DNA of 64,000 nucleotides, from NCBI RefSeq assembly GCF_002007115.1, contig NZ_MVAD01000001.1, positions 2,914,001 through 2,978,000 of the forward strand, in the 5' to 3' direction. The stretch is from Massilia sp. KIM (lineage in GTDB: Bacteria > Pseudomonadota > Gammaproteobacteria > Burkholderiales > Burkholderiaceae_D). The position numbers and the translations under genes were made by a program. Shown piece by piece: positions 38,753 to 49,038 of the stretch (positions within the stretch are counted from its first letter, which is position 1; every line of letters starts with the position of its first letter). The notes below the pieces were generated by a model that was given only the letters and a program-made list of their open reading frames with translations, was not told where the DNA came from and made no database searches.

Positions 38753-39121
38753 TCAGGCGGGCGCGAACAGGCGTTTTTCACCCGCCGCGAAGGAGGCGCG
38801 CACGATGCGGCCGTCTTCGACCTCGTAGATGCACAGCATCTCGAGGCTGCCCTTTCCTTCGGGGAAATTGCGGGTCACTACTTCGAGGTCGGTAACGAAA
38901 TTGCCCATCACGCTACGGCTGAGCAGGCGCGCGTGCAGGTCGGGTTCGAGGAAGCGTTCCTGGTAGCGCGGACGGATCTGCGCGTGCCCCTCGGCCAGCA
39001 GGGCGCCGTGGATGGCGAACTGGCGGGCGTCCGGCGCATAGGTACGCATCAGGGCGTCGATGTCCTTGGCGTTGTAGGCGTCGAGCTGGGCCTGGACCAC
39101 GGCGAGCGGGGAAGCGGGCAT
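38753..39121 (-). CDS. NTF2-like (SnoaL-type) protein
   Basis: 122 residues, compact alpha+beta cone fold typical of the DUF4440/SnoaL group: VVQAQLDAYNAKDIDALMRTYAPDA then GHAQIRPRYQERF and IYEVEDGRIVRASF. No catalytic residues stand out; members are small enzymes or binding proteins of unknown substrate. GAGGAAA is 6 bp before the ATG. It converges with nth. Confidence 0.82.
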   Translation of the reverse strand: MPASPLAVVQAQLDAYNAKDIDALMRTYAPDARQFAIHGALLAEGHAQIRPRYQERFLEPDLHARLLSRSVMGNFVTDLEVVTRNFPEGKGSLEMLCIYEVEDGRIVRASFAAGEKRLFAPA

Positions 39122-39182
39122 GGGTTTTCCTCGGTAACAAAGTTGAGCGGGAGACATCATACCGCGCCGCCCGCTCTGCCCA

Positions 39183-40757
39183 CTAGGCCGCCAGGCGCAG
39201 CGCCTGCGGGCGCGCCGGCAGTGCGGTGGCCTCGTCCTCGAGCTTGAACACGCTGACCACCTCGGTCAGGGCCACGGTCTGCTGGCGCAGCGACTGCGCG
39301 GCGGCGGCGGCCTCCTCGACCAGGGCGGCGTTCTGCTGGGTCGCCGCATCCATCTCGCCGATCGCGGTGTTGACCTGGCCGATGCCGGCGCCCTGCTCCT
39401 GGCTGGCCGAGCTGATCTCGGCGATGATGTCCATCACGTGGCGCACGCTGGCCACGATCTCGCCCATCGTCGCCCCCGCCTCGCCGGCCAGGCGGTTGCC
39501 ATCCGCGACCCGCTCGACCGATTCGCCGATCAGGGCCTTGATCTCCTTGGCCGCCGTGGCCGAGCGCTGGGCCAGGTTGCGTACCTCGCTGGCGACCACC
39601 GCGAAGCCGCGCCCCTGCTCGCCGGCGCGCGCCGCTTCCACGGCGGCGTTCAGGGCCAGGATATTGGTCTGGAAGGCGATGCCGTCGATCACGCCGATGA
39701 TGTCCACGATCTTGCGCGAGGAGGCGCTGATCGATTCCATGGTGCCGACCACCTGCTCGACCACCTTGCCGCCGCGCGACGCCACGTCGACGGCGGAGGT
39801 GGCCAGCTGGCTGGCCTGGCGGGCGTTGTCGGCGTTCTGCTGCACGGTGGTGGTCAGCTCTTCCATCGAGGACGCGGTTTCCTCGAGTGCGCCGGCCTGG
39901 GCTTCGGTGCGCGCCGACAGGTCCAGGTTGCCTTGTGCGATCTGGCTGGAAGCCACCGCGATGGTCTCGGCGCCGCCGCGCACTTCGGCGACGATGCGCT
40001 GCAGGCTGCCCGACATCTCCTTGAGCGCCAGCAGCAGCTGGCCGGTCTCGTCGTCGCCGCGCACCTCGATGGCCGTGCGCAGGTCGCCGTTTGCGACGTT
40101 GCGCGCGGCCCGGACCGCTTCGCCGAGCGGGACCGTAATCGAGCGCGAGACCAGCACCCCGGCCACGACCGCCACGATCGCCCCCAGCAGCATCAGGGCG
40201 TAGCTCAGGATCGTCGCGCGCCGGGCCACGTCCTCCGCGCGGGCCGCGCTGGCGGCGCTCTGTGCGGACATCGTCTTCTCGGCCTTGCCCAGCAGTTCGG
40301 CGGGCGCGCGGTCCTTGCCCTTGACCGCGGCGTCGCCCGCCGCGCTGTCGAAGCCGGCCGTCACGAAGTCCTGGTAGCCGCGGCGGTAATCGGCGCCCAT
40401 GGTGGCGTGGGCGGCGCCGAACTGGCCGACCAGCTCGCGCACCTCACCTTCAGGCAGCGTCGCCAGCAGCGATCTCACCTCGCCGGCCACGTCGGACTCG
40501 ACCTTCTGGAAGGCTTCCCAGTATTTCTTGCGCTGCTCCTCATCCTTGCCGCGCAATAGCGTGTTCTTCCATTCCTGGAGCTGCTTGCGGAACTCGGCCA
40601 GCAATCCCTCCACCTGCTGCGCCTGTCCCGCCTCGCGCACCGCCACCTGGTAGGTGTCGAGCGAACGGTTCATCTGTTGCACGCCGAAAAATCCGGCACA
40701 CGCGACGAGCAGCGTCACGGCGGCAAAACCCAGCGGCAGCTTGCGGCTCAGTTTCAT
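39183..40757 (-). CDS. Methyl-accepting chemotaxis protein
   Basis: 524 residues. An N-terminal membrane helix (8-26) leads to a periplasmic four-helix-bundle sensor domain (about 30-185). A second helix (about 188-210), a HAMP domain and a long signalling coiled coil follow. The highly conserved tip is [40 protein letters not shown] in segments near 365-405. There is no C-terminal NWETF receptor-tail motif. The ligand is unknown. The start [11 protein letters not shown] was chosen over an upstream in-frame codon. Confidence 0.94.
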   Translation of the reverse strand: MKLSRKLPLGFAAVTLLVACAGFFGVQQMNRSLDTYQVAVREAGQAQQVEGLLAEFRKQLQEWKNTLLRGKDEEQRKKYWEAFQKVESDVAGEVRSLLATLPEGEVRELVGQFGAAHATMGADYRRGYQDFVTAGFDSAAGDAAVKGKDRAPAELLGKAEKTMSAQSAASAARAEDVARRATILSYALMLLGAIVAVVAGVLVSRSITVPLGEAVRAARNVANGDLRTAIEVRGDDETGQLLLALKEMSGSLQRIVAEVRGGAETIAVASSQIAQGNLDLSARTEAQAGALEETASSMEELTTTVQQNADNARQASQLATSAVDVASRGGKVVEQVVGTMESISASSRKIVDIIGVIDGIAFQTNILALNAAVEAARAGEQGRGFAVVASEVRNLAQRSATAAKEIKALIGESVERVADGNRLAGEAGATMGEIVASVRHVMDIIAEISSASQEQGAGIGQVNTAIGEMDAATQQNAALVEEAAAAAQSLRQQTVALTEVVSVFKLEDEATALPARPQALRLAA

Positions 40758-40939
40758 GGGAAATCCTTTTGGGTGAGTAGCGGGGAGATCATTGTGCACA
40801 TGCACATATGCAGCACGAGTAGAAGTCTAACGTGCCAATAGCCCTGCGGAAAAGTTAACGTAGGGCACTACCCAGTATTTCCCAATGAATGTGACTATCG
40901 CGCAACGACCAATCGTCGTTAGCGAGCACTCACCCACAG

Positions 40940-42054
40940 TTACAGGAGGACGAGATTGTCGCGATGCACCAATTCGGGGCCTTCGACGAAGCCCAGGATG
41001 CCTTCGATCTCGCTGGAGGCGTGACGCATGATGCGCCGCACTTCGCTGCTCGCGTAATTGCTCAGCCCGCGCGCCAGCGGGCGGCCGTTCTCGTCGACGC
41101 AGGTGATCACCTGGCCGCGCCCGAACTCGCCCTTCACCGCCACCACGCCGATCGGCAGCAGCGACTTCCCTTCGCGGGTGAGCTTCTGCGCCGCGCCGGC
41201 GTCGATCACGACTTCGCCGGTGGTGTGCAGGTGGTCGATCATCCACTGGCGGCGCGCAGTGAGGCGGCCGGTGGCGGCGCTCAGCTGGGTGCCGATCGCC
41301 TCGCCGCTCGCCAGGCGGGTCAGGACCTCGGGTTCGCGTCCCCAGGCGATCACGGTGTGGGCGCCGGAACGCGCCGCGCGGCGCGCCGCCAGCACCTTGG
41401 TCAGCATGCCGCCGCGCCCGATGCTGCTGCCGGCGCCGCCGGCCATGGCTTCCAGCGCCGGGTCGCCGGCCTGGGCCTGCTGGATCAGGCGCGCGTCCGG
41501 GTCCTTGCGCGGGTCGGCCGAGTACAGGCCGCGCTGGTCGGTCAGGATCACCAGCACCTCGGCCTCGATCAGGTTGGCCACCAGGGCGCCGAGGGTATCG
41601 TTGTCGCCGAACTTGATCTCGTCGGTGACCACGGTGTCGTTCTCGTTGATGATCGGGACCACGCCCAGGCGCAGCAGGGTGGTCAGGGTCGAGCGCGCGT
41701 TCAGGTAGCGTTCGCGGTCGGCCAGGTCGGCGTGGGTCAGCAGCACCTGGGCGGTCTTGATGCCGTGGGTGCGAAAGCTGGTTTCGTAGATCTGGGCCAG
41801 GCCCATCTGACCGACGGCGGCGCAGGCCTGCAGCTCGTGAATGTCGGTCGGGCGGCTGGAAAAGCCCAGGCGCAGCATGCCTTCGGCGATCGCGCCGGAA
41901 GACACCAGCACCACTTCCTTGCCGAGCGCGCGCAGGGCCGCGATCTGGGACGCCCAGCGGGCGATGGCGGTGTGGTCCAGGCCCTGGCCCTCGTTGGTGA
42001 CGAGCGAGGAACCGACCTTGACGATGATGCGGGATGAGGTGTGGAGAACGGAAT

Positions 42055-42058
<4 letters not shown>
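40940..42058 (-). CDS. proB: Glutamate 5-kinase
   Basis: 372 residues. It performs the first step of proline synthesis, phosphorylating glutamate. An N-terminal amino-acid kinase domain ([42 protein letters not shown]) is followed by a C-terminal PUA domain (about 280-372). Its start overlaps the stop of the small membrane-protein gene upstream by 4 bp. obgE precedes that gene. proB beside obg and rpmA is the standard betaproteobacterial order. Confidence 0.96.
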
Positions 42059-43636
<1,578 letters not shown>

Positions 43637-43695
43637 CCTTTCGATGGAAGGCTTGCGCCTTACAAAGAGCGCCGCATGGGCGGCGCGATGCGTGA

Positions 43696-43968
43696 TTACG
43701 CTGCGACTGCTTCGTTCGCGACGACGGTCACGAACTGCTTCGAACCGACGCCTTGCTTGACGAACTTGACCGTGCCGTCCACCAGGGCGAACAGGGTGTG
43801 GTCCTTGCCGGTGCCGACGTTGGCGCCTGCGCGCACCGGGGTGCCGCGTTGACGGATGATGATGCCGCCGGCGTTGATCGCCTGGCCGCCGTACACCTTC
43901 ACGCCGAGGCGTTTGCTTTCTGAGTCACGGCCGTTTCGCGTAGTGCCGCCGCCTTTTTTGTGTGCCAT
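43696..43968 (-). CDS. rpmA: 50S ribosomal protein L27
   Basis: 90 residues. It starts [19 protein letters not shown], the processed-free form (no N-terminal cleavage extension). The [17 protein letters not shown] block is diagnostic. It sits near the peptidyl-transferase centre. AAGGAG is 8 bp before the ATG. It follows rplU by 39 bp. Confidence 0.98.
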   Translation of the reverse strand: MAHKKGGGTTRNGRDSESKRLGVKVYGGQAINAGGIIIRQRGTPVRAGANVGTGKDHTLFALVDGTVKFVKQGVGSKQFVTVVANEAVAA

Positions 43969-44007
43969 TTAAATGCTCCTTGATGACTGAATAAGACCGC
44001 GCGGCGA

Positions 44008-44319
44008 TTAGCCGTTGATCGAGACGATCTGGATTTCGGTGAAGTTCTGGCGATGGCCCTGACGCTTCTGGTAGTGCTTACGACGGCGCATCTTGAAGAT
44101 GCGGACCTTGTCGTGACGACCATGCGAAACCACTTTCACCAGCACCGAAGCACCTTCGACCAGCGGAGCACCAAATTTGATGCTGTCGCCCGCGCCAACC
44201 GCGAGAACCTGATCGATCGTGAGTTCGGAACCAATGTCAGCCGGTATCTGTTCTACTTTGAGTTTTTCGCCAGCGACAACTTTATATTGCTTGCCACCGG
44301 TTTTTATGACCGCGTACAT
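44008..44319 (-). CDS. rplU: 50S ribosomal protein L21
   Basis: 103 residues: [14 protein letters not shown] ... [17 protein letters not shown]. The start at 44319 is the conserved N-terminus; the frame remains open upstream. It is transcribed with rpmA from the strong promoter at 44411-44439. Confidence 0.98.
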   Translation of the reverse strand: MYAVIKTGGKQYKVVAGEKLKVEQIPADIGSELTIDQVLAVGAGDSIKFGAPLVEGASVLVKVVSHGRHDKVRIFKMRRRKHYQKRQGHRQNFTEIQIVSING

Positions 44320-44410
44320 GATTGAAACCTCGTGAGTTGTTAATTGAATTCCCGCCGGCGCAAGAGCGCTACGCTGCGCGCGAAACTGTTCTAAAACCGG
44401 GGAACAGGGG

Positions 44411-44439
44411 ATTATACATGGATTGCCGCGACGCGTCAA
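44411..44439 (-). promoter_or_regulatory. Strong sigma-70 promoter of rplU-rpmA
   Basis: On the minus strand TTGACG (44439-44434) and TATAAT (44416-44411) with a 17-bp spacer, about 92 bp before the rplU start codon. The leader may carry translational control but no clear structure was seen. Confidence 0.85.
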
Positions 44440-44544
44440 AACCCCGCTCAGCCCGGAAACGACCGTGGCGGCCCGCCAACGCCGCCCGGGACGACACACT
44501 CGTCCATACGGCCTTCATGCATGGCGGGCGCTGAGGTAACGCAC

Positions 44545-44574
44545 GGGACGAGCCCCCCTTGCTTGTCGTATAAT
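44545..44574 (+). promoter_or_regulatory. Sigma-70 promoter of ispB
   Basis: TATAAT at 44569-44574 with a partial -35 (GGGACG, 44545-44550) at spacer 18, ending 45 bp before the ispB TTG start. Confidence 0.65.
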
Positions 44575-44618
44575 CGCCGCACTTAAACACAAAACTCACC
44601 GTTTATTGCAGGTTCGCC

Positions 44619-45608
44619 TTGTCAGCCGCCATCCCACACGCCCAACAGAATTCCATCACCCAATCGATCGCGCCTGACATGGAGGCCGTGAACACGGTGA
44701 TCCGCCAGCGGCTGCATTCGGAAGTGAGCCTGGTGAACCAGATCGCCGAATACATCATCAGCGCCGGCGGCAAGCGCATCCGGCCGGTGCTGGTGCTGCT
44801 GCTCGCCAACGCCTACGGCTATCGCGGGACCGCGCATCACGAACTGGCGGCGGTGGTGGAGTTCATCCACACCGCGACCCTGCTGCACGACGACGTGGTT
44901 GACGAATCCTATATGCGGCGCGGGCGCCAGACCGCCAACGCCCTGTTCGGCAATGCGGCTTCGGTGCTGGTGGGCGACTTCCTGTATTCGCGCTCCTTCC
45001 AGATGATGGTGGGCCTGGACGACATGCGCGTGATGCGCATCCTGTCCGACGCCACCAACGTGATCGCCGAGGGCGAGGTGCTGCAACTGCTGAACATGCA
45101 CGACCCGGACGTGAGCGAGGAGAGCTACCTGAAGGTGATCCGCTCCAAGACCGCCAAGCTGTTCGAGGCGGCGGCCGAGCTGGGCGCGCTGGTGGCCGGC
45201 GCCAGCGACGCGCAGATCGCCGCGGCGGGCGAGTACGGCCGCTCGCTGGGCACCGCCTTCCAGCTCATCGACGACGTGCTCGACTACGCGGGCGACGCCG
45301 CCGAGATCGGCAAGAACCTGGGCGACGACCTGCGCGAAGGCAAGCCCACCCTGCCCCTGATCTGGCTGATGGAACACGGCACCCCGCAGCAGCGTGAGCT
45401 GGTGCGCAGCTGCATCGAGCAGGGCGACGAAGAGCAGTTCGACGCGGTGCTGTCGGCCGTGACCGCGAGTGGCGCGCTGGCCTATACCCGCGCCCAGGCC
45501 GAGCAGGCGGCGCAGCGCGCCAAGGAGGCGATCGCCGGCCTGCCGGAGAACGAGTACAAGCGCAGCCTCCTGCAGCTCTGCAGTTTCGCTGTTGACAGGA
45601 ACCACTAG
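44619..45608 (+). CDS. ispB: Octaprenyl diphosphate synthase
   Basis: 329 residues from a TTG start. It makes the long isoprenoid side chain of ubiquinone. First Asp-rich motif DDVVD at 91-95 and second LIDDVLDYAG near 217-226; the GGKRIRPVLVL substrate motif is at 50-60. The next ATG is 20 codons in and would remove conserved residues, so TTG is preferred, with AGGT upstream. It diverges from rplU, as is typical. Confidence 0.95.
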   Translation: MSAAIPHAQQNSITQSIAPDMEAVNTVIRQRLHSEVSLVNQIAEYIISAGGKRIRPVLVLLLANAYGYRGTAHHELAAVVEFIHTATLLHDDVVDESYMRRGRQTANALFGNAASVLVGDFLYSRSFQMMVGLDDMRVMRILSDATNVIAEGEVLQLLNMHDPDVSEESYLKVIRSKTAKLFEAAAELGALVAGASDAQIAAAGEYGRSLGTAFQLIDDVLDYAGDAAEIGKNLGDDLREGKPTLPLIWLMEHGTPQQRELVRSCIEQGDEEQFDAVLSAVTASGALAYTRAQAEQAAQRAKEAIAGLPENEYKRSLLQLCSFAVDRNH

Positions 45609-45620
45609 AGCGACTATAGT
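45592..45620 (+). promoter_or_regulatory. Promoter of tRNA-Pro inside the end of ispB
   Basis: TTGACA (45592-45597) and TATAGT (45615-45620), spacer 17. The -35 box lies within the last codons of ispB. The start point would be about 30 bp before the tRNA. Confidence 0.8.
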
Positions 45621-45659
45621 AATGCCTTCCCGAGATGACGGAAACGGCATCTCACCAGT

Positions 45660-45736
45660 CGGGGTGTAGCTTAGCCCGGTAGAGCGCTACGTTCGGGACG
45701 TAGAGGCCGGAGGTTCGAATCCTCTCACCCCGACCA
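45660..45736 (+). tRNA. tRNA-Pro (CGG)
   Basis: 77 bases with encoded CCA. Acceptor stem CGGGGTG/CACCCCG; anticodon stem CTACG/CGTAG around the loop TTCGGGA, giving anticodon CGG; T-loop GGTTCGAATCC. A terminator follows at 45747. Confidence 0.96.
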
Positions 45737-45746
45737 CGAATTCGAA

Positions 45747-45777
45747 AGCCAGATCAGGTGCAAACCGGTCTGGCTTT
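45747..45777 (+). terminator. Intrinsic terminator after tRNA-Pro
   Basis: AAGCCAGA/TCTGGCTT stem with a 14-base loop, then a T-run. Confidence 0.8.
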
Positions 45778-45816
45778 TTTCATTTTCCCGCCCCCTGTCA
45801 CCTTGCCGAAGGCAAT

Positions 45817-46200
45817 ATGGAAAAGCCACAGTATGTCAGTCCCAACGAGCAGGAGTGTTTCAACGAACTGCATTCCTGCTGCTGGCAATGTGGTCCTGGC
45901 GGTGTACGTTGGTGCTTGCGTAACGGATTTGATCCAAACGCTCGGGACGAGCGCGGCTGGACTCCACTCATCTGGCTCGTTCGTATGCACGACAAGCACA
46001 CCAGGACGCGCAAGAAAATGTTCAGGTGGCTCATCCAGGCCGGCGCGGATATCGAATATCGCACGAAGAATGGCGATGGTCTTCTTGAGCTGGCGAAAGG
46101 ATGCTGTTCAAAGGGTTTCTATCGTTTCGTACGTAGCGAGTACCAACGTTTGAGGCGTTCACGGATGGACGCAGGCAGGGGTTTGGCAGCGCGTCCATGA
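45817..46200 (+). CDS. Ankyrin-repeat protein
   Basis: 127 residues. Two ankyrin-type repeats are readable (GFDPNARDERGWTPLIWLV and AGADIEYRTKNGDGLLELA). It is cytosolic with no signal peptide; GAAGG precedes the ATG. GC content is lower than in neighbours, and the gene sits directly after a tRNA gene, a common integration point, so recent acquisition is likely. The function is unknown; ankyrin proteins mediate protein contacts. Confidence 0.75.
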   Translation: MEKPQYVSPNEQECFNELHSCCWQCGPGGVRWCLRNGFDPNARDERGWTPLIWLVRMHDKHTRTRKKMFRWLIQAGADIEYRTKNGDGLLELAKGCCSKGFYRFVRSEYQRLRRSRMDAGRGLAARP

Positions 46201-46378
46201 AGCGGCTTCACGGCGCCTTCGCGAGCATGAGAGAGGAAGACGCGCCGGCGCGTTCCGCAACGGGCGCCGTTTTACACAATTCAACAACGCCGCAGCCCGC
46301 TTCGTTGTAGAGTGCTTGGAGCAGGCGCCCATCGACGTCCTGGGTCGCCGCATTCCGACCACCGACGAAAGGAAGATC

Positions 46379-47083
46379 ATGTCCGAGACACTCAGCATCC
46401 AGACCGAGGACGGCGAGTTCGATTGCTACGTCGTCCGCCCGGCAGGCCCCGGCCCCCACCCCGTCGTCATCGTCCTGCAGGAGATCTTCGGCGTGAACGC
46501 CGGCATCCGCAGCATCATGGAGAACTACGCCGCCAAGGGCTACATCGCCCTCGGCCCCGACCTGTTCTGGCGCGCCGAACGCGGCCTGTCGATGTCCGAG
46601 GACAAGGAAGGCGACTGGGCCAAGGGCTTCCAGCTCTACCAGTCCTACGACTTCGGCAAGGGCGTGCAGGACATCGTCGAGACCATCGACGCCGCCCGCG
46701 AGATGGCGGGCAGCAGCGGCAAGGTCGGGCTGACCGGCTATTGCCTGGGCGGCTTGCTGACCTTCCTGACCGCGGCCCATGTGGAGGCCGATGCCGACGC
46801 CTACGTCGCCTACTACGGCGGCGGCACCGACCAGCACCTGGAAGTGACCGATCGCATCAAGGGTCCCCTGCTCTACCACCTGGCCGGCGAGGACGAGTAC
46901 ATCGGCAAGGAAGCCCAGGAAAAGATCCGCGCCGCCTTCGCGCGCAATCCGAACATCGAGCTGCACACCTATCCGGGCCGCAACCACGCGTTCGCCCGTC
47001 CGGGTGGCAATCACTACGACGAGGCCGACGCCACCCTGGCCAACAGCCGCACCGACGCCTTCTTCGCGCGCCACCTGCGCTGA
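46379..47083 (+). CDS. Dienelactone hydrolase family protein
   Basis: 234 residues, alpha/beta hydrolase. Catalytic Cys122 in GYCLGG, Asp172 in AGEDEYI and His203 in GRNHAF; Glu36 (LQEIFG) is the conserved family residue. It hydrolyses dienelactones in chloroaromatic breakdown in the best-known members, but no such pathway is adjacent, so the substrate is open. AAGGAAG precedes the ATG; the upstream frame extension is not conserved. Confidence 0.92.
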   Translation: MSETLSIQTEDGEFDCYVVRPAGPGPHPVVIVLQEIFGVNAGIRSIMENYAAKGYIALGPDLFWRAERGLSMSEDKEGDWAKGFQLYQSYDFGKGVQDIVETIDAAREMAGSSGKVGLTGYCLGGLLTFLTAAHVEADADAYVAYYGGGTDQHLEVTDRIKGPLLYHLAGEDEYIGKEAQEKIRAAFARNPNIELHTYPGRNHAFARPGGNHYDEADATLANSRTDAFFARHLR

Positions 47084-47311
47084 GGCGTCGCCGGGCGCAG
47101 GTTCCTTGCACGAGGGAACTGCGCCGATTTCCCCCTACGCATTCGATCCTCCGCAAGCGCCGGCGGCGCAATCCCGCCGCCGGCCATCCGCAACGCCTTC
47201 CTTTGAACTAAGCCAGCCTCCCCCAGCCTGCTCGCTTCTAAGCTTGTGCCTGCTACCACCGCCGTACCCGCAGGGGACGACGCGTAGCCCACCACATCAA
47301 AGGAGAACTCC

Positions 47312-48061
47312 ATGGCAAGTTTCGGAGTGGAAGCGATCCGGTACTTCAATCATGCGCGCGCCGCCGGCGTGAGCACGGCGGGGGACCTGAGCTACACCTT
47401 CAACCGAAGTAATGGCTTCGACGCCAAGCTGCGTTCGGCCGGCCACAGCCGGGCCTTCTACTGGGCCAACACCGACGTCTGGGAAAACGACATCCGCGAC
47501 GTCGACCAGGGCGGCGACGACCGCGCCTGGGTCGACAACGTGGACCTGTTCTGGATCGAGACCCACGGCGGCCACGAGGCCGACGGCCGCGCGCGCATGC
47601 TCTACGACATCGCACGCAGCAACTGGCGCACCTATTCCAATACCTGGCAGCTGGGCGAGGACTGGAACAACGAATGGGTGATGGCCTATTCCTGCGAGAC
47701 GGTCAACCTGGAACGGGTCACCGGCCTGTGGAACATCTTCGCGCGCATGCACATCTATTGCGGCGCCTGGGGAAACATGTGGGACGGCGTCACTACCGAC
47801 GAATGCGGAGAGGACGTGGCCGACAACCTGGTCGACGGCGATACCGTCTGCCAGGCCTGGCACGACGGCGTGGCCGACTGGTGGGTGGACAACCACCCGA
47901 TCACGGTGTGCGTGGGCGACGCCGCCACCTGGAACGGCGGCGCGATCCGCTGGGACCGTTCCTACCTGAACCGCGACCACCTGTGGGGCGAAGGCGGCGT
48001 CCTGCCGGACCTGAGCCTGGCCGAGCAGGCTTGCATCCTGTGGTACTGGACGGAGGGCTGA
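47312..48061 (+). CDS. DUF6345-type protein with His-Gly / Cys arrangement
   Basis: 249 residues. FGVEAIRYFNH at the N-terminus and GGDDRAWVDNVDLFWIETHGGH at 67-88 (in two blocks) recall DUF6345. A hydrophobic strand ending in His85-Gly86 is followed 43 residues later by a second strand ending in Cys128 (WVMAYSCE). This order resembles clan CD (caspase/gingipain-like) peptidases, but that is inference. No signal peptide. It is Trp-rich (about 18). AAGGAG precedes the ATG. It is followed after 2 bp by a second unknown gene, so the pair is an operon. Confidence 0.75.
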   Translation: MASFGVEAIRYFNHARAAGVSTAGDLSYTFNRSNGFDAKLRSAGHSRAFYWANTDVWENDIRDVDQGGDDRAWVDNVDLFWIETHGGHEADGRARMLYDIARSNWRTYSNTWQLGEDWNNEWVMAYSCETVNLERVTGLWNIFARMHIYCGAWGNMWDGVTTDECGEDVADNLVDGDTVCQAWHDGVADWWVDNHPITVCVGDAATWNGGAIRWDRSYLNRDHLWGEGGVLPDLSLAEQACILWYWTEG

Positions 48062-48063
48062 CC

Positions 48064-49002
48064 ATGAACGACCAACACCTGATCGACAATCTGTGCCAGT
48101 CGGCCAGCGCCGGCCAGCCCGCCCGCGCCGACATCCTGGCCCTGCAGCCGCTCAGCACCGATGCGCTGCGGGCGCGCGCCCGCCGCTTCCTGTCCACCCT
48201 GCACGAAGCCGGGGCCTGCCCGAGCGACCGCGCCGACCTCGCCGAGCGGGGTGAACGCAGCGTGCTGCACCTGCCGGAAGGCGCGCGCGCCGTGGTCTAT
48301 CACGCCTCGGGCGCGCTGCACTACGTGTCCGGCCTGGCGCCGCTCGACGCTCCCTTCGAGCGGCTCGAAGAAACGGCGGTGCTGCAGCGCCAGCTGAACG
48401 AGGCGGCGCAGCGCCTGAACGTGGCGTCCTGGGCGGCCGAGGGCGGCAGCCTGGCCTTCGAGCGCCTGTGGCGGACCAAGGCCCAGGGCGCGGACCGCGC
48501 GGGCCGCGTCGCCGAAGCGCTGCTGGTGCGCGCCACCGGCGCCTGGCGCCATGCGCTGGGCGGCATTCCCGTGCTGGGCGCGGCCTCGGTGGCGATCACC
48601 CTGGCCGGCAGCGGGGCGGTGGCGGCGCTGGGGGTGAACCTGCGGCCGCTGGCTTCCGAGGTGCTGGACAGCGCCATCGTGCTGGCGCCGGAAGTCGCCG
48701 CGCGCCAGGTGGCGGAGCGCCTGGCCACCCTGCTCGGCCGCGCCAAGGAGCCGCTGCCGCGCGACCTGATCGAGAGCGCGACCATGCGCTTCGGCTACCT
48801 GGACCTGGGCCGGCGCAAGGCCCAGCGCGTGCTGGCGCCGGCCTATGTGGCCCAGGTGGCGCTGCGCCACGCGCAGGAGCGCCAGGCTTACGTGATCGCG
48901 GTGCAGGGCACCGAGCGGCACTACATGGAACTGCCGCTGTACGGCAACGAAGCCGTGATCACGCGCGCCCGCGGCGAGCACTGCAAGCCGGGTCTTGCCT
49001 AG
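48064..49002 (+). CDS. Unknown protein paired with the DUF6345 gene
   Basis: 312 residues, not recognised. The first half is helical and Ala/Arg/Leu-rich. A hydrophobic Gly/Ala stretch at about 170-195 (GGIPVLGAASVAITLAGSG) could be a membrane segment. The C-terminal part ends in VIAVQGTERHYMELPLYGNEAVI. GGAGGG lies 6 bp upstream, inside the end of the DUF6345 gene. The tight pairing suggests a joint function, perhaps effector and partner, but nothing in the sequence proves it. Confidence 0.7.
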   Translation: MNDQHLIDNLCQSASAGQPARADILALQPLSTDALRARARRFLSTLHEAGACPSDRADLAERGERSVLHLPEGARAVVYHASGALHYVSGLAPLDAPFERLEETAVLQRQLNEAAQRLNVASWAAEGGSLAFERLWRTKAQGADRAGRVAEALLVRATGAWRHALGGIPVLGAASVAITLAGSGAVAALGVNLRPLASEVLDSAIVLAPEVAARQVAERLATLLGRAKEPLPRDLIESATMRFGYLDLGRRKAQRVLAPAYVAQVALRHAQERQAYVIAVQGTERHYMELPLYGNEAVITRARGEHCKPGLA

Positions 49003-49038
49003 GGCCCCGGGGCCTCGATGGCGCGCCGCGCCGCCGGC

